Of a stretch of DNA of 64,000 nucleotides, positions 21,027 to 32,911 are shown piece after piece. The notes beneath the pieces were generated by a model. The model was not told where the DNA came from. It saw nothing but the letters and a program-made list of their open reading frames with translations, and ran no database searches. Origin of the DNA: Methyloversatilis universalis EHg5 (GTDB lineage: Bacteria; Pseudomonadota; Gammaproteobacteria; Burkholderiales; Rhodocyclaceae); NCBI RefSeq assembly GCF_000378945.1, contig NZ_KB900539.1, positions 3,174,122 through 3,238,121 on the forward strand, given 5' to 3'. Each line of letters begins with the position of its first letter. Position 1 is the first letter of the stretch. The position numbers and the translations under genes are program-made.

Positions 21027-21785
21027 TCAACTTCTCAGTTTGTAGCCGCGCGACAGCATGTTCAGCGTGATGCCCGCAAGCACCGCAAAACTGCCGCCCG
21101 CGACCAGGGCGCTGACCCACGGCGACACGTCCGACTGGCCGAAGAAGCCATAGCGGAAGCCGTCGATCATGTAAAAGAAAGGATTCAGGTGAGACACCGC
21201 CAGCCAGAAATCCGGCAGCGTGTGAATGGAGTAGAACACGCCGGACAGGAAGGTGAGCGGCATCACGATGAAATTCTGGAAAGCCGCCAACTGGTCGAAC
21301 TTGTCCGCCCAGATGCCGGCGATGATGCCCAGGCTGGCCAGCAGCGCGCCACCCAGCACCGCAAACAGCAGGATCCAGCCCGGATGCGCGTAAGGCAGGT
21401 CGACGAAGAACAGCGTGACTGCCCAGACGCCGGCGCCCACCACCAGCCCGCGGATGACCGCGGCCAGCACGTAGGCGGCAAAGAACTCGCGGTAGGAAAT
21501 CGGCGGCAGCAGCACGAACACGATGTTGCCGGTCACCTTGGACTGGATGAGCGAAGACGAACTGTTGGCAAAGGCGTTCTGCAGCAGGCTCATCATGACC
21601 AGACCGGGCACCAGGAAGGCGGTGTAGCTCACTCCGCCATAGACCTCGACCGTACGGTCCAGCACGTGCGAGAACACCATCAGGTAGAGCAGCGCGGTCA
21701 GCACCGGTGCCGCCACGGTCTGGAAACCCACTTTCCAGAAACGCAGCAATTCCTTGTACAGCAGGGTGCGCAGCGCCGGACTCAT
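21027..21785 (-). CDS. ABC-2 type transporter permease
   Basis: 252 residues with about six membrane helices and the ABC-2 motif FLSGVFYSIHTLPDFW. It resembles the E. coli YadH permease. It overlaps the ATPase gene by one base, and the two should form an exporter. The position downstream of mlaB in the mla transcription unit suggests an envelope role, but the cargo is unknown. Confidence 0.88.
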   Translation of the reverse strand: MSPALRTLLYKELLRFWKVGFQTVAAPVLTALLYLMVFSHVLDRTVEVYGGVSYTAFLVPGLVMMSLLQNAFANSSSSLIQSKVTGNIVFVLLPPISYREFFAAYVLAAVIRGLVVGAGVWAVTLFFVDLPYAHPGWILLFAVLGGALLASLGIIAGIWADKFDQLAAFQNFIVMPLTFLSGVFYSIHTLPDFWLAVSHLNPFFYMIDGFRYGFFGQSDVSPWVSALVAGGSFAVLAGITLNMLSRGYKLRS

Positions 21786-22699
21786 CAGGACGCCTCCTGC
21801 ATCATGGCGATGAACACGTCCTCGAGCGCCGGCTTGGCCAGTTCGATGTCGTCGAACAGCACACCCTCGGCGTGCAGCCGGGCCAGACAGGCGGCCACCT
21901 CGTCGGCGCTGTCCACCGTGAGGGCGATGCGGCCGTCCGGCGTGGCCCGCGCCCGCGCGCGCAGTTCAGCCGGCAGCGCCGCACCCGCACCAAGACGCAA
22001 TCGCAGCGTCTGCTGCACACGCCGCGCCAGCAGGTCGGCGGTAGGTTCGAGCGCGATCACTCGCCCCTGCTTGAGCATGGCGATGCGGCCGCACAGGCTT
22101 TCCGCCTCTTCCAGATAGTGGGTCGTCAGCACGATAGTGTGCCCCTGCCGGTTCAGGTCACGCACGAAAGCCCACAACCCCTGGCGCAGTTCGACGTCGA
22201 CGCCGGCGGTCGGCTCGTCCAGCACGATGACCGGCGGCCGGTGGACCAGCGCCTGCGCCACCAGCACCCGGCGCTTCATGCCGCCAGACAGTGCGCGCAT
22301 ATTGCTGTCGGCCTTGGCGGTCAGGTCGAGGCGGGCGAGGATTTCGTCTATCCAGTCATCGTTGCCACGCAGTCCGTAATAGCCGGCCTGGATGCGCAGC
22401 GTTTCCCGCACCGTGAAGAAGGGGTCAAATACCAGTTCCTGCGGCACCACGCCCAGATTGCGGCGGGCGGCGCGGTAATCAGCCACTGTGTCGTGCCCCA
22501 TCACGCGGACGGTGCCGGCATCCGGCCGACTGAGACCGGCCATGGCCGAAATCAGCGTGGTCTTGCCGGCGCCGTTCGGGCCCAGCAGACCGAAGAACTC
22601 GCCCTGCGCGACCTGCAGCGACACGTGGTCCAGCGCCTGCAGCGAACCGAATCGCTTGCAGACGCCTTCGATCATCAAGGCAGGGGAGGAATCAGCCAT
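21785..22699 (-). CDS. ABC exporter ATPase (YadG/NatA type)
   Basis: 304 residues from ATG 22699. Walker A is GPNGAGKTTL, the signature is LSGGMKRRVLVAQAL and Walker B is VIVLDEPTAGVD. The extra C-terminal domain is typical of drug or polysaccharide exporters of the DrrA/NatA class. It is translationally coupled to the permease gene. It separates mlaB from ibaG. Confidence 0.9.
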   Translation of the reverse strand: MADSSPALMIEGVCKRFGSLQALDHVSLQVAQGEFFGLLGPNGAGKTTLISAMAGLSRPDAGTVRVMGHDTVADYRAARRNLGVVPQELVFDPFFTVRETLRIQAGYYGLRGNDDWIDEILARLDLTAKADSNMRALSGGMKRRVLVAQALVHRPPVIVLDEPTAGVDVELRQGLWAFVRDLNRQGHTIVLTTHYLEEAESLCGRIAMLKQGRVIALEPTADLLARRVQQTLRLRLGAGAALPAELRARARATPDGRIALTVDSADEVAACLARLHAEGVLFDDIELAKPALEDVFIAMMQEAS

Positions 22700-22748
22700 C
22701 GGAAAAACTTCGGCAGCGCCCGGCAAGCCGGGTCGCTGCGGTCATGCA

Positions 22749-23048
22749 TCAGGATGCGGTGGGCGCTTCGGCGTCGAGACCGCAGAAGGACGACACCTCG
22801 TACAGGTGAGCCAGGCTGGTGAGGCCGGCCGGGGCGCCGGTCACCGGCAGCGGGCCACCGGGGCCGATGCTCGCGCGCTCCCAGGCCAGCAGCACACCGA
22901 TGGCCGACGAATCGACGTCATCCACGCCGGACAGGTCGATGGAACGCGCGGACTTCAGCAGTGCCAGACCGGCATCGCGCAGCACGCCGGCTTCGGGCAG
23001 GCGCATGGCACCGCTCACCCGCAGGACGTCGCCATCCAGCGCAATCAT
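22749..23048 (-). CDS. mlaB: STAS-domain protein MlaB
   Basis: 99 residues forming a single STAS domain, with IDLSGVDDVDSSAIGVLLAW around the conserved Ser. MlaB binds the MlaF ATPase and stabilises the MlaFEDB phospholipid transporter. Its start overlaps the mlaC stop by four bases. Confidence 0.9.
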   Translation of the reverse strand: MIALDGDVLRVSGAMRLPEAGVLRDAGLALLKSARSIDLSGVDDVDSSAIGVLLAWERASIGPGGPLPVTGAPAGLTSLAHLYEVSSFCGLDAEAPTAS

Positions 23049-23686
23049 TTGGCAGCCGCGGCAGACGGCGCCGGCACGGGTGCGGTGGAGGCGTTCTTGG
23101 CGCGCAGGGCCTTGACCAGACCATCGACACCGCCAGAGCGGATTTCCGCCGCGAAGGTTTCACGGTAATTGGTCACCAGGCTGACGCCGGCCACCATCAC
23201 GTCGTACACCTTCCAGCCGTTTTCCTGCTTCTCCAGCGCGTAATCGAGCGGAATCGGACGGCCGTTGGGCTGATTGATCTGGGTGCGCACGGTCACATCG
23301 GTATCGGCAGCGCCCATCTTGAACGGCTTGTAGTCGATGGTCTGGCTCTTGTAGCTGGTCAGCGCATTCGAATAAGTGCGCACCAGCAGGGTGCGGAACT
23401 CGTCGGTCAGCAGCTTCTTCTGTTCCGGCGTGGTGGCGCGCCACTCCTTGCCGAGTGCCAGAGCGGTCATGCGGGTGAAGTTGAAGTGCGGCAGCACGCG
23501 GCTTTCCACCAGTTCGGCGGTCTTGACCACGTCGCCGGACTTGATCGCCGGGTCGGTGCGCAACGTGGTGAGCACCTCTTCGGTCACGTCCTTGACCAGC
23601 ACGTCCGGCGCTTTGACCGCCGTCGCCTGGGCGAAGGCGCTCGCCGTGAAGGCGATCATCAGAAACTGGACACAGCGCTTGAACAT
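23045..23686 (-). CDS. mlaC: Periplasmic phospholipid-binding protein MlaC
   Basis: 213 residues from ATG 23686, with GGGAG five bases upstream and a signal peptide ending AFAQA. The Tol-Toluene_tol_Ttg2 (MlaC) fold is evident from FNFTRMTALALGKEWRATTPEQ and YKSQTIDYKPF. It carries phospholipid between MlaA in the outer membrane and MlaD in the inner membrane. Confidence 0.94.
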   Translation of the reverse strand: MFKRCVQFLMIAFTASAFAQATAVKAPDVLVKDVTEEVLTTLRTDPAIKSGDVVKTAELVESRVLPHFNFTRMTALALGKEWRATTPEQKKLLTDEFRTLLVRTYSNALTSYKSQTIDYKPFKMGAADTDVTVRTQINQPNGRPIPLDYALEKQENGWKVYDVMVAGVSLVTNYRETFAAEIRSGGVDGLVKALRAKNASTAPVPAPSAAAAK

Positions 23687-23772
23687 ATGAACTCCCAGAA
23701 AAGAAAGAGGCCTGTCGGGACGCGACAGGCCGTGGCGACCGCTGCGCCCGGACACGTCCGGGCGGGAATCGA

Positions 23773-24648
23773 TCACTCTGCGGCAGGGGCCGCAGCGTCA
23801 GCCGGCTCGGGCGTTTCCAGAGCCTTAACGTCCAACATGTCCGACTGGCCGACAAGCAGCAGGTTCCAGGTCGATTCGACCGGTTCGGTGCTGGTCAGGC
23901 TGTCAGCCGGCAGCGACGGCAGTGCGGCGTCGTCCGCCTGACGGGGCGGATTGCCATCATAAATCGCGCTGCGACGGTGCTGCAGATAGGCGTCGCGCAC
24001 ATAGGCGTACTTGTCGAGCGCAGCCGCTTCCAGCGCATCTTCCGCCTTCAGCAGATCGGCGCGGGTGTCGATCGCACGCAATGCGATCGCAGCGTTGCGA
24101 CGGCCGATGTTGTCGTGGTCACGCACCGGATCCACGTAGAAATCCGCAGCGAAACCCACGGTATCACGCACCGTGCGCGGACCGAGAATGGGCAGCACCA
24201 CGTAAGCGCCATCGCCCACACCCCAGCGACCCAGAGTCTGGCCGAAGTCCTCTTCATGCTTTTCCAGACCCATCGGCGTTGCCACGTCGAAAATGCCGAG
24301 GATGCCGACAGTCGAATTGACCAGCACGCGGCCAGCGTCCGACAGCGCGTCGCCCGGCTTGCCCTGCAGCAGGTTGTTCACGCTGGTCCAGATGTCCGCC
24401 AGGTTGCCGAAGAAATTCGACACGCCGGTCTGCACCGGCTGCGGCGTCACATAGTTGTAGCCCTGGGCCACCGGCTTGATGACCGCCTTGTCCACCGTCT
24501 CGTTGAACGAGAACATGGCGCGGTTATAGCCTTCGATCGGATCCTTGGGATTGCCCGAGGTCGCACAGCCGGCGAGCACGGTCGCGGCGGCGGTCGCGGC
24601 GAGCACCGCACGGAGATTCAGGTTCGACTGCTTGTTGGTCTTGGTCAT
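23773..24648 (-). CDS. mlaA: Outer-membrane lipoprotein MlaA (VacJ)
   Basis: 291 residues from ATG 24648, with lipobox VLAGC. The MlaA core is clear: DPIEGYNRAMFSFNETVDK, GYNYVTPQPVQTGVSNFFGN, and the GVGDGAYVVLPILGPRTVRD segment. MlaA removes misplaced phospholipid from the outer leaflet. An in-frame ATG at 24681, overlapping the mlaD stop, would add 11 basic residues and cannot be excluded. The mlaA gene inside the mla operon is the betaproteobacterial arrangement. Confidence 0.94.
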   Translation of the reverse strand: MTKTNKQSNLNLRAVLAATAAATVLAGCATSGNPKDPIEGYNRAMFSFNETVDKAVIKPVAQGYNYVTPQPVQTGVSNFFGNLADIWTSVNNLLQGKPGDALSDAGRVLVNSTVGILGIFDVATPMGLEKHEEDFGQTLGRWGVGDGAYVVLPILGPRTVRDTVGFAADFYVDPVRDHDNIGRRNAAIALRAIDTRADLLKAEDALEAAALDKYAYVRDAYLQHRRSAIYDGNPPRQADDAALPSLPADSLTSTEPVESTWNLLLVGQSDMLDVKALETPEPADAAAPAAE

Positions 24649-24680
24649 CTGTCGGGCTTTCCGGCTACGCACTCTATTCA

Positions 24681-25157
24681 TCACTGCTCGGGAGCTTTCG
24701 GGCTCTCGGCAGCCTTGTTGAACATGAACTGGCTGATCAGCTTCTCCAGCACCACCGCTGACTGAGTCTTGGTGATGGTGGCATCCGGCTTCAGCATTTC
24801 GGTGTCACCACCGACTTCGAAACCGATGTACTGCTCACCCAGCAGGCCCGAGGTCAGAATGGTGGCGAAGGTGTCGCGCGGGAAACTGTAGCGCTTGTCC
24901 ACGTCCATTTTGACCACAGCGACATACAGATTCGGGTCAAAGGTGATTTCCGTCACCCGTCCGACGACTACACCCGAACTTTTGACGGGTGCACGCGGTT
25001 TCAGGCCGCCGATGTTATCAAAGTTGGCCTGGAGCCTGTATGTCTCCCCGATGTTAGCGGACGCGAGGTTGCCCACCTTTAGTGCCAGAAACAACACTGC
25101 CGCGACGCCGACTGCGACGAAAACACCGACCCAAAGGTCGAGAACGGTACGGTTCAT
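24681..25157 (-). CDS. mlaD: MCE-domain protein MlaD
   Basis: 158 residues. An N-terminal membrane anchor is followed by one MCE domain with [21 protein letters not shown] and [15 protein letters not shown]. MlaD forms a hexameric ring on MlaE that passes phospholipid. Its start overlaps mlaE by four bases. Confidence 0.95.
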   Translation of the reverse strand: MNRTVLDLWVGVFVAVGVAAVLFLALKVGNLASANIGETYRLQANFDNIGGLKPRAPVKSSGVVVGRVTEITFDPNLYVAVVKMDVDKRYSFPRDTFATILTSGLLGEQYIGFEVGGDTEMLKPDATITKTQSAVVLEKLISQFMFNKAAESPKAPEQ

Positions 25158-25939
25158 CCATTGCCCCTGAACATGAAGGAGGTAAGCACGAAATCCAGCG
25201 CCAGAATGGCCAGCGCGGAATTGACGACGGTGCGGGTGATGGCCCGCGACACGCCTTCGGCGGTGGGCGCCGAGTCATAGCCTTCGAACACCGCGATCAG
25301 CGCGACGGCAAAGCCGAACACCACGCTCTTGATCACGCCATTCACGATGTCGTAGCGGAAATCGACCGACGCCTGCATCTGCGACCAGAAGGCACCGTCG
25401 TCCACGCCGATGAACACAACGCCGATGAACCAGGCGCCGAACACGCCCATGGTCGAGAACAGCGCGGCCAGCAGCGGCATCGAGATCACGCCGCCCCAGA
25501 AGCGCGGCGCCACCACGCGGGCGATCGGATCGACCGCCATCATGTCCATGGCCTTGAGCTGTTCGGTCGTCTTCATCAGGCCGATTTCGGCGGTCAGTGC
25601 GGAGCCAGCGCGGCTGGCGAACAGCAGGCCGGCCACCACCGGGCCCAGTTCGCGCACCAGCGACAGCGCCACCAGAATGCCCAGCGCTTCGCTGGAGCCG
25701 TAGCGCTGCAGCGTTTCGTACCCCTGCAGGCCCAGCACAAGACCGACGAAGAAGCCGGACACCAGGATGATGATGAGCGACAGCACGCCGGTCGAGAATA
25801 TTTCCCGGATGGTGAGCTGGAAGCGGGCGAACGAGGTGCCGGAACGGGCCAGGATGGCCAGGAAGAAGCGGGTCGCGAAGCCGAGGCGCCAGATGCCATC
25901 GACCGTGCGAGCCCCCATGGCGCGCAGCAGACGGGTCAC
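25154..25939 (-). CDS. mlaE: Phospholipid ABC transporter permease MlaE
   Basis: 261 residues from GTG 25939, which overlaps the mlaF stop (GTGA). ATG 25918 is an alternative. The MlaE/YrbE family is shown by [20 protein letters not shown] and [20 protein letters not shown]. It is the inner-membrane permease of the Mla system. Confidence 0.94.
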   Translation of the reverse strand: MTRLLRAMGARTVDGIWRLGFATRFFLAILARSGTSFARFQLTIREIFSTGVLSLIIILVSGFFVGLVLGLQGYETLQRYGSSEALGILVALSLVRELGPVVAGLLFASRAGSALTAEIGLMKTTEQLKAMDMMAVDPIARVVAPRFWGGVISMPLLAALFSTMGVFGAWFIGVVFIGVDDGAFWSQMQASVDFRYDIVNGVIKSVVFGFAVALIAVFEGYDSAPTAEGVSRAITRTVVNSALAILALDFVLTSFMFRGNG

Positions 25940-26757
25940 GGACGGGCCTCCATCAGGGTTTTCCGGTAGTCGTCGGACGGGAAATGGAAGGGCAGCGGCC
26001 CATCGGTTTCGGCATTGACGAACTGCTTCACGAAGGGGTCGGTCGAGGCGCGGATTTCGTCCGGCGTGCCCTGGGCCACCACCTTGCCGCCCGACAGGAA
26101 GTAGATGTAATCGACGATTTCCAGCGACTCGTGCACGTCGTGGGTCACCATGATGGAACTGGCGCCCAGCGCGTCGTTGAGCCTGCGGATGAGCTGACCG
26201 ACCACCGCCAGCGAAATCGGATCCAGACCGGCGAAAGGCTCGTCGTACATGATGAGCATCGGGTCCAGCGCCACCGCACGGGCCAGTGCCACCCGGCGCG
26301 CCATGCCGCCGGACAGCTCGTTCGGCATCAGCTTGTGGGCGCCGCGCAGACCGACCGCGTGCAGCTTCATCAGCACCAGGTCGCGGATCATGTCTTCCGG
26401 CAGATCGGTGTGCTCGCGCAGCGGGAAAGCCACGTTGTCGAACACGCTCAGATCGGTGAACAGCGCGCCGAACTGAAACAGCATGCCGACGCGGCGTCGC
26501 AACCGGTACATGTCCCGCCGCGACAGCGAGGCAAGATCGTGCTCGGCGACGCGGATCTGACCGCCGGTGGGCCGCAGCTGGCCGCCTATCAGCCGCAGCA
26601 GCGTGGTTTTGCCACAGCCGCTGCCGCCCATGATGGCCACGAGCTTGCCGCGCGGAATGCGCAGATTGATGCCGGACAGGATGGGCCGCTTGTCGTACGC
26701 GAAGTCGACATTGGACACGTCGACCAGAATGTCTTCGGCCGGAAGAGGTGCGGACAC
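25936..26757 (-). CDS. mlaF: Phospholipid ABC transporter ATPase MlaF
   Basis: 273 residues from GTG 26757. Walker A is [10 protein letters not shown], the signature is [15 protein letters not shown] and Walker B is [12 protein letters not shown]. It drives the MlaFEDB complex, which maintains outer-membrane lipid asymmetry. First gene of a minus-strand run that continues through mlaEDACB, an ABC exporter, ibaG, murA, hisG and hisD. Divergent from the pilus operon regulator across 92 bp. Confidence 0.95.
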   Translation of the reverse strand: MSAPLPAEDILVDVSNVDFAYDKRPILSGINLRIPRGKLVAIMGGSGCGKTTLLRLIGGQLRPTGGQIRVAEHDLASLSRRDMYRLRRRVGMLFQFGALFTDLSVFDNVAFPLREHTDLPEDMIRDLVLMKLHAVGLRGAHKLMPNELSGGMARRVALARAVALDPMLIMYDEPFAGLDPISLAVVGQLIRRLNDALGASSIMVTHDVHESLEIVDYIYFLSGGKVVAQGTPDEIRASTDPFVKQFVNAETDGPLPFHFPSDDYRKTLMEARP

Positions 26758-26849
26758 GAGCGCTGAACGGTCTTGTGATAAAGGCGGCGGATTGTAGCAG
26801 ATGCGCTTCCGGCGCCCGGCGGGCGGAATCCACGATAGCGCGCTGAGCT

Positions 26850-28307
<1,458 letters not shown>

Positions 28308-28308
28308 C

Positions 28309-29751
28309 ATGTATCTCGACCACTTCGGCCTGCGCGAGCCGCCCTTCCTGATCACCCCGCACGCGGACTTCTTCTTCGGCGGCGCCAACCGCAGCGCGCT
28401 GCTCGACGCACTCGTGTACGCGCTGGGTCGTGAAGAAGGCCTGGTCAAGGTGAGTGGCGAGGTCGGCACCGGCAAGACCATGCTGGCGCGGGTGCTGATG
28501 AACCGGCTGCCGGCCAGTCTGCGCGCCATCTATCTGGCTGACCCGCTGATGGACCGCGCTGAACTGCTGGCGGTGCTGGCAGACGAGCTGGGCTGTACCG
28601 ATCTTGCCGATGGCAGCCCGCACCGGCTGCTGCGTGCAGTGCAGGCCACGCTGGTGGCCGAGTTCAGCGTAGGCCGCCAGGTCGTGCTGCTGATCGATGA
28701 AGCGCACGCGATGCCGGCCGACACGCTGGAACAGATACGCCTGCTGTCCAATCTGGAATCCGAGCGGCACAAGCTGGTCAAGATCGCGCTGTTCGGCCAG
28801 CCCGAACTGGACGATCTGCTCGACCGCGCCGACATGCGGCAGCTGAAGGACCGCATCACCCAGCACTTCAGGCTGGATCCGCTGTCGCCGGCCGACGTCG
28901 CCACCTACATCGATTTCCGGATGCGCGCGGCCGGCTACCGCGGCCCGGCGGTGTTCGACGACGCTGCCACCGCCCGCATCGCGCGCGAATCCGGCGGGCT
29001 CACCCGACGCATCAACGTGCTCGCGGACAAGGCCCTTCTGGCCGCTTTCGCCCGCGGCGCCCACGGTGTGAACAACGCCGATGCCGAACGCGCGGTCGCC
29101 GACACCCGCACCCGGGCCGAGCCGGTACGCACCGCCGGCAGACCAGCCTTCGTACGGCCGGCACTGTTCGCGCTGGCGGCCGCCGCGCTGCTGGGCCTGG
29201 GCATCGCGATCGGACGGCTGCTGCCGGAGATCACTCCGGTTACGGCAGCAGCCGGCAGCACGGCCCCCTCCGCTGTGCCGTCGGCACCGGCTTCACCGCA
29301 GGCGGAGCCCGCGGTACCGGCCGCCACCGCCCCGGCCGTTACCGCTCAACCGGTTGCAGCACCGGTGGCCACGCCGTCGGCCGAGCCCGCCGCAAACAGC
29401 GGCGCTCAGCCGGGCACCGCCGGCGATCCGCTGGAAGCGCTGCTGGCCGGGAGCCGCGACTGGACCACCTCGGCGCCGGCCGAGCGCTGGTTCATACAGC
29501 TCATGTCGGTACCGGCCGGCAAAGGGCCTTACGTGCTCGACTACGTGCGGCGCGCCAGTCGCGCGGTCGATCCGGCCCTGCTGCGCGCCTACCGCACCGA
29601 AACTCCGGCCGGCAGCCAGATCGCGGTGATCTACGGCGACTTCCCGGATCAGCGCAGCGCACTGCAGGCGATCGCTGCGCTGCCGGACTGGATTGCCGCC
29701 AGCCGGCCCATGGCCCGCTCGGTACGCAGCCTGCGCGGCGAGTCGACGTGA
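28309..29751 (+). CDS. mshM: MshM/ExeA-type AAA+ ATPase with C-terminal SPOR-like domain
   Basis: 480 residues. It opens MYLDHFGLREPPFLITPH, the standard ExeA/MshM N-terminus. Walker A is GEVGTGKTML and Walker B is VVLLIDEAHAMP. A membrane helix near residue 290 leads into an Ala/Pro-rich periplasmic linker and a final domain (RWFIQLMSVPAGKGPYVLDY) that looks like a peptidoglycan-binding SPOR fold. ExeA-type proteins help insert the secretin through the cell wall. It starts one base after the regulator's stop. Confidence 0.88.
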   Translation: MYLDHFGLREPPFLITPHADFFFGGANRSALLDALVYALGREEGLVKVSGEVGTGKTMLARVLMNRLPASLRAIYLADPLMDRAELLAVLADELGCTDLADGSPHRLLRAVQATLVAEFSVGRQVVLLIDEAHAMPADTLEQIRLLSNLESERHKLVKIALFGQPELDDLLDRADMRQLKDRITQHFRLDPLSPADVATYIDFRMRAAGYRGPAVFDDAATARIARESGGLTRRINVLADKALLAAFARGAHGVNNADAERAVADTRTRAEPVRTAGRPAFVRPALFALAAAALLGLGIAIGRLLPEITPVTAAAGSTAPSAVPSAPASPQAEPAVPAATAPAVTAQPVAAPVATPSAEPAANSGAQPGTAGDPLEALLAGSRDWTTSAPAERWFIQLMSVPAGKGPYVLDYVRRASRAVDPALLRAYRTETPAGSQIAVIYGDFPDQRSALQAIAALPDWIAASRPMARSVRSLRGEST

Positions 29752-29855
29752 CGCCCGCCCCTCTGATGCCAAACGCATCAACAGAAGAGCATGATCTTGA
29801 TCCGCCGAGGATTGCGCGTACCATCCGTCACCGAATACCGAACGTTCCCGCGCCC

Positions 29856-31646
29856 ATGACCGCACCCATGCGTCACGCCCAAGAAGAACGCCATCACGCA
29901 CTGCGTCCGCTGCTGCTCGCAGGCCTGCTGGCTGTCGCCGGCGGCTGCGCCATGCACGCACCGCAGCCAATGTCGGAAGGCCACGTGCTGGCCCGGAAAA
30001 CAGCGCCGCAACCTGCCGGTGACATTCCGCCGCCAGTTGCCCGGACGGCCGCACCGCCGCAGCCGCAGCCCCGGCACAAGACCGAAACCTACAGCGTGGT
30101 GGTGAATCAGGTGCCGGTGCGCGAACTGCTGTTCGCTCTCGCGCGCGACGCACGGGTGAATGTGGACATCCATCCGGGCATCGAGGGCGCGGTCACGCTG
30201 AACGCCATCGACCAGACCCTGCCGCAGCTGCTGACCCGCATCGCCAATCAGGTGGACATGCGCTTCGAGCTGGACGGTCCCAATCTGGTGGTGATGCCGG
30301 ACACGCCCTTCCTGCGCAGCTACCGGGTGGACTACGTGAACATGTCGCGCGACGTGAGCGGCGCGGTGTCGATCAACACCCAGATCGCCTCGACCACCTC
30401 GGCCGCGGTCAGCAGTTCGGCCGGCGGCGCCACGGTAAGCACCACCGGTGGCGGCGCCGGCAACAGTTCCAGCACGCGCATCGACAACGTGGCGAAGAAC
30501 CGTTTCTGGGAATCGCTGGAGCGCAACCTGCGCGACCTGCTGCGTGAAACCGACAAGCTGCTGCCGGCCGACGGCGATGGCGGCACGGCCGTCGCGCCAG
30601 CCGCCACCCCGGCCGCTGGCGGCAGCGCGCAGCCGGCGCCGGTTGCCGAGCGCCGCACCACCTTCCGCGAAGCCGCGTCGGTCATCCTGAATCCGGAAAC
30701 CGGCGTGATCAATGTGCGCGCCACCTCGCGCCAGCACGAGAAGGTGCAGGAGTTCATCACCCAGGTCACCCGCATCGCACGCCGTCAGGTCATGATCGAG
30801 GCGACCATCGCCGAAGTGCAGCTGACCGACAACTATCAGCAAGGCATAGACTGGCGCGCGTTCTCGATGGGCGGCCGGCGCGGCGGCGTCGACATGCAGC
30901 TGCTCACGTCGTCGACCGACTTCACCAGCAACAATCCGGTCGCCATCGGCCTCGGCCGCAACGGCACGCTGACCGACAGCATCAAGCTGCTGGAAACCTA
31001 TGGCGACGTGAAAGTGCTGTCCAGCCCCAAGCTGTCGGTGCTGAACAACCAGACCGCGCTGCTCAAGGTGGTCAACAACATCGTCTACTTCGAAATCAAG
31101 TCGGACGTGGTCGCCAACACCAACCAGCAGGCGGTGCGCAGCTTCACCGCGACGCCGCGTTCGGTGTCGGTCGGTCTGGTGATGGCGGTGACGCCGCAGA
31201 TCAGCGGCGACGGCTTCGTGCTGCTCAACGTGCGGCCGACCATTTCACGCAAGGTCGGTGACGCGCAGGACCCGACACCCGACCTCAGCGCACCCAATCT
31301 GGTGCCGGTGATCCAGACCCGCGAACTGGAATCGGTGATGCGCGTGGCCAGCGGCGAAACCGCGGTGCTGGGCGGCCTGATGCAGGACGAAATCAACTAC
31401 CGCCGCGACAGCCTGCCCGGTGTATCGGCCCTGCCCATCCTCGGTCCGCTGCTGTCGGCGCGCAACGAAACGTCGCGCAAGACCGAACTGGTGGTGCTCA
31501 TCCGCCCGGTGGTGATCAACGACGCCAGTCTGGACGGCGACTACGCGCCGCTCACCGGCGCGCTGCCCGGCCGCGACTTCCTGGCGCCGGCCTTCCCGCC
31601 CCACACGTTGCCGTCAGCCCGGCCCGTTCAGGAGCCGGCGCGGTGA
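29856..31646 (+). CDS. mshL: Secretin, MshL-like outer-membrane channel
   Basis: 596 residues from ATG 29856. Lipoprotein signal with lipobox AGGC, an N-terminal STN-type domain (VVNQVPVRELLFALARDARV), a Ser/Gly-rich loop, then the secretin core with VMAVTPQISGDGFVLLNVRP. It should form the outer-membrane pore of the pilus or secretion machine. The start is uncertain: GTG 29748 overlaps the mshM stop, and ATG 29868 is also possible; 29856 puts the lipobox at a normal depth. Confidence 0.9.
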   Translation: MTAPMRHAQEERHHALRPLLLAGLLAVAGGCAMHAPQPMSEGHVLARKTAPQPAGDIPPPVARTAAPPQPQPRHKTETYSVVVNQVPVRELLFALARDARVNVDIHPGIEGAVTLNAIDQTLPQLLTRIANQVDMRFELDGPNLVVMPDTPFLRSYRVDYVNMSRDVSGAVSINTQIASTTSAAVSSSAGGATVSTTGGGAGNSSSTRIDNVAKNRFWESLERNLRDLLRETDKLLPADGDGGTAVAPAATPAAGGSAQPAPVAERRTTFREAASVILNPETGVINVRATSRQHEKVQEFITQVTRIARRQVMIEATIAEVQLTDNYQQGIDWRAFSMGGRRGGVDMQLLTSSTDFTSNNPVAIGLGRNGTLTDSIKLLETYGDVKVLSSPKLSVLNNQTALLKVVNNIVYFEIKSDVVANTNQQAVRSFTATPRSVSVGLVMAVTPQISGDGFVLLNVRPTISRKVGDAQDPTPDLSAPNLVPVIQTRELESVMRVASGETAVLGGLMQDEINYRRDSLPGVSALPILGPLLSARNETSRKTELVVLIRPVVINDASLDGDYAPLTGALPGRDFLAPAFPPHTLPSARPVQEPAR

Positions 31647-32911
31647 GCCTGCTGCTGGAAGCGCTGAAGAAGGCCGAAGCGGCCAAGCGCCGCGACGAGG
31701 ACGGCGGCGCCGAAGTCCGCCCGCCGGAGCCACCACCGGCCCCGCGCATCACGCCGGCCCACGAGCTGGAACTGATCGACGACGAAATCGCCCAAGCCGC
31801 CCGTTTCGCCGGGCTGGACGTTCCGGAGCCAACCCCCGCGCCGGCGCCCGCCGCGGTACCCGGCGCGGAAGCCGCCCGCCTGCTGTTCGAGGCGAAGCAG
31901 CCTCAGCCTTCGCGCTCGTCCTCGCTGGTATGGCTGCTGGGCGGCGGCGCACTGCTGCTGCTTGCGGTCGGCGCCTGGGTAGTGTGGCAGGTCAGATCGC
32001 TGGAAGGATCGGCGCAGACCGTGCCGACCGCTCATCAGCCACCGCTCGCTCAGGCCCAGCCGGCGACACCGGTCGCGGGTGGCGCGGAAGCCCCCGCAAC
32101 CGTCACCCCGCACCCGCAGCCCGCGGACGCGCCCGCCGCGGCTGCTCCCACAGCGGCCCCGGTCTCGACCGCCCAAGCGCCGGTTGTCCCGCCCCCGGTG
32201 GCGTCGCCGCCAGCCCCGTCCCCGGCCAGTGCCGAGTCCTCGCGCTTCCTGTCCGGTCAGCTCAGCGCGCCCGCTGCGGCGCCGGCTCCGGCCCCCAGCG
32301 CACCGGCAACTGCGCCGATACGCATCACCCGCAACGCGCCAGTGGTGCCGCAGGACGTGGCCGACGGCTACGCCGCCTTCCAGGCCGGCGAATTCGACCG
32401 CGCCCGGCTGGCGTACGAGCGCGCACTGCGGGCCGACCCGCGCAACCCGGACGCGCTGCACGGTCTGTCCGCACTGGCCCAGCGCAACAATGACGAAGCA
32501 CGCGCACGGCAGCTGATGCGCCGCATCGCCGAAGTCGATCCGTCGGACACCGCGGCCCGGGTCGCGCTGAGCGACCACAGCGATCCGGCCACGCAGGAAG
32601 CACGGCTGCTCGACATCGCCGCCGCCCAGCCGAAATCGTCCGCGGCAGCGCTGGCGCTCGGCTCGCTGTACGCCTCGCAAGGCCGCTGGCGCGAGGCGCA
32701 GCAGGCCTGGTTCACCGCCTACACGCTGGCGCCTGAACAGCCGGACAACGCCTACAACCTCGCGGTCAGCCTCGATCAGTTGCGCCAGCCTCGGCTGGCC
32801 CTTCAGTACTACCGCGAAGCGCTGGCGCAGCGCGAACGACACGCGGCCAGTTTCGACGCCGACGCGGTCGCCAGCCGCATCCAGGCACTGCAGGCGCAGG
32901 ATGGCCGGTGA
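31643..32911 (+). CDS. mshN: MshN-like TPR protein
   Basis: 422 residues from GTG 31643, overlapping the secretin stop. The N-terminus MSLLLEALKKAEAAKR is typical of MshN. A membrane helix (LVWLLGGGALLLLAVGAWVV) is followed by a long Pro/Ala linker and tetratricopeptide repeats (DGYAAFQAGEFDRARLAYER and later units). MshN-type proteins probably steady the secretin or pilus base. Confidence 0.85.
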   Translation: MSLLLEALKKAEAAKRRDEDGGAEVRPPEPPPAPRITPAHELELIDDEIAQAARFAGLDVPEPTPAPAPAAVPGAEAARLLFEAKQPQPSRSSSLVWLLGGGALLLLAVGAWVVWQVRSLEGSAQTVPTAHQPPLAQAQPATPVAGGAEAPATVTPHPQPADAPAAAAPTAAPVSTAQAPVVPPPVASPPAPSPASAESSRFLSGQLSAPAAAPAPAPSAPATAPIRITRNAPVVPQDVADGYAAFQAGEFDRARLAYERALRADPRNPDALHGLSALAQRNNDEARARQLMRRIAEVDPSDTAARVALSDHSDPATQEARLLDIAAAQPKSSAAALALGSLYASQGRWREAQQAWFTAYTLAPEQPDNAYNLAVSLDQLRQPRLALQYYREALAQRERHAASFDADAVASRIQALQAQDGR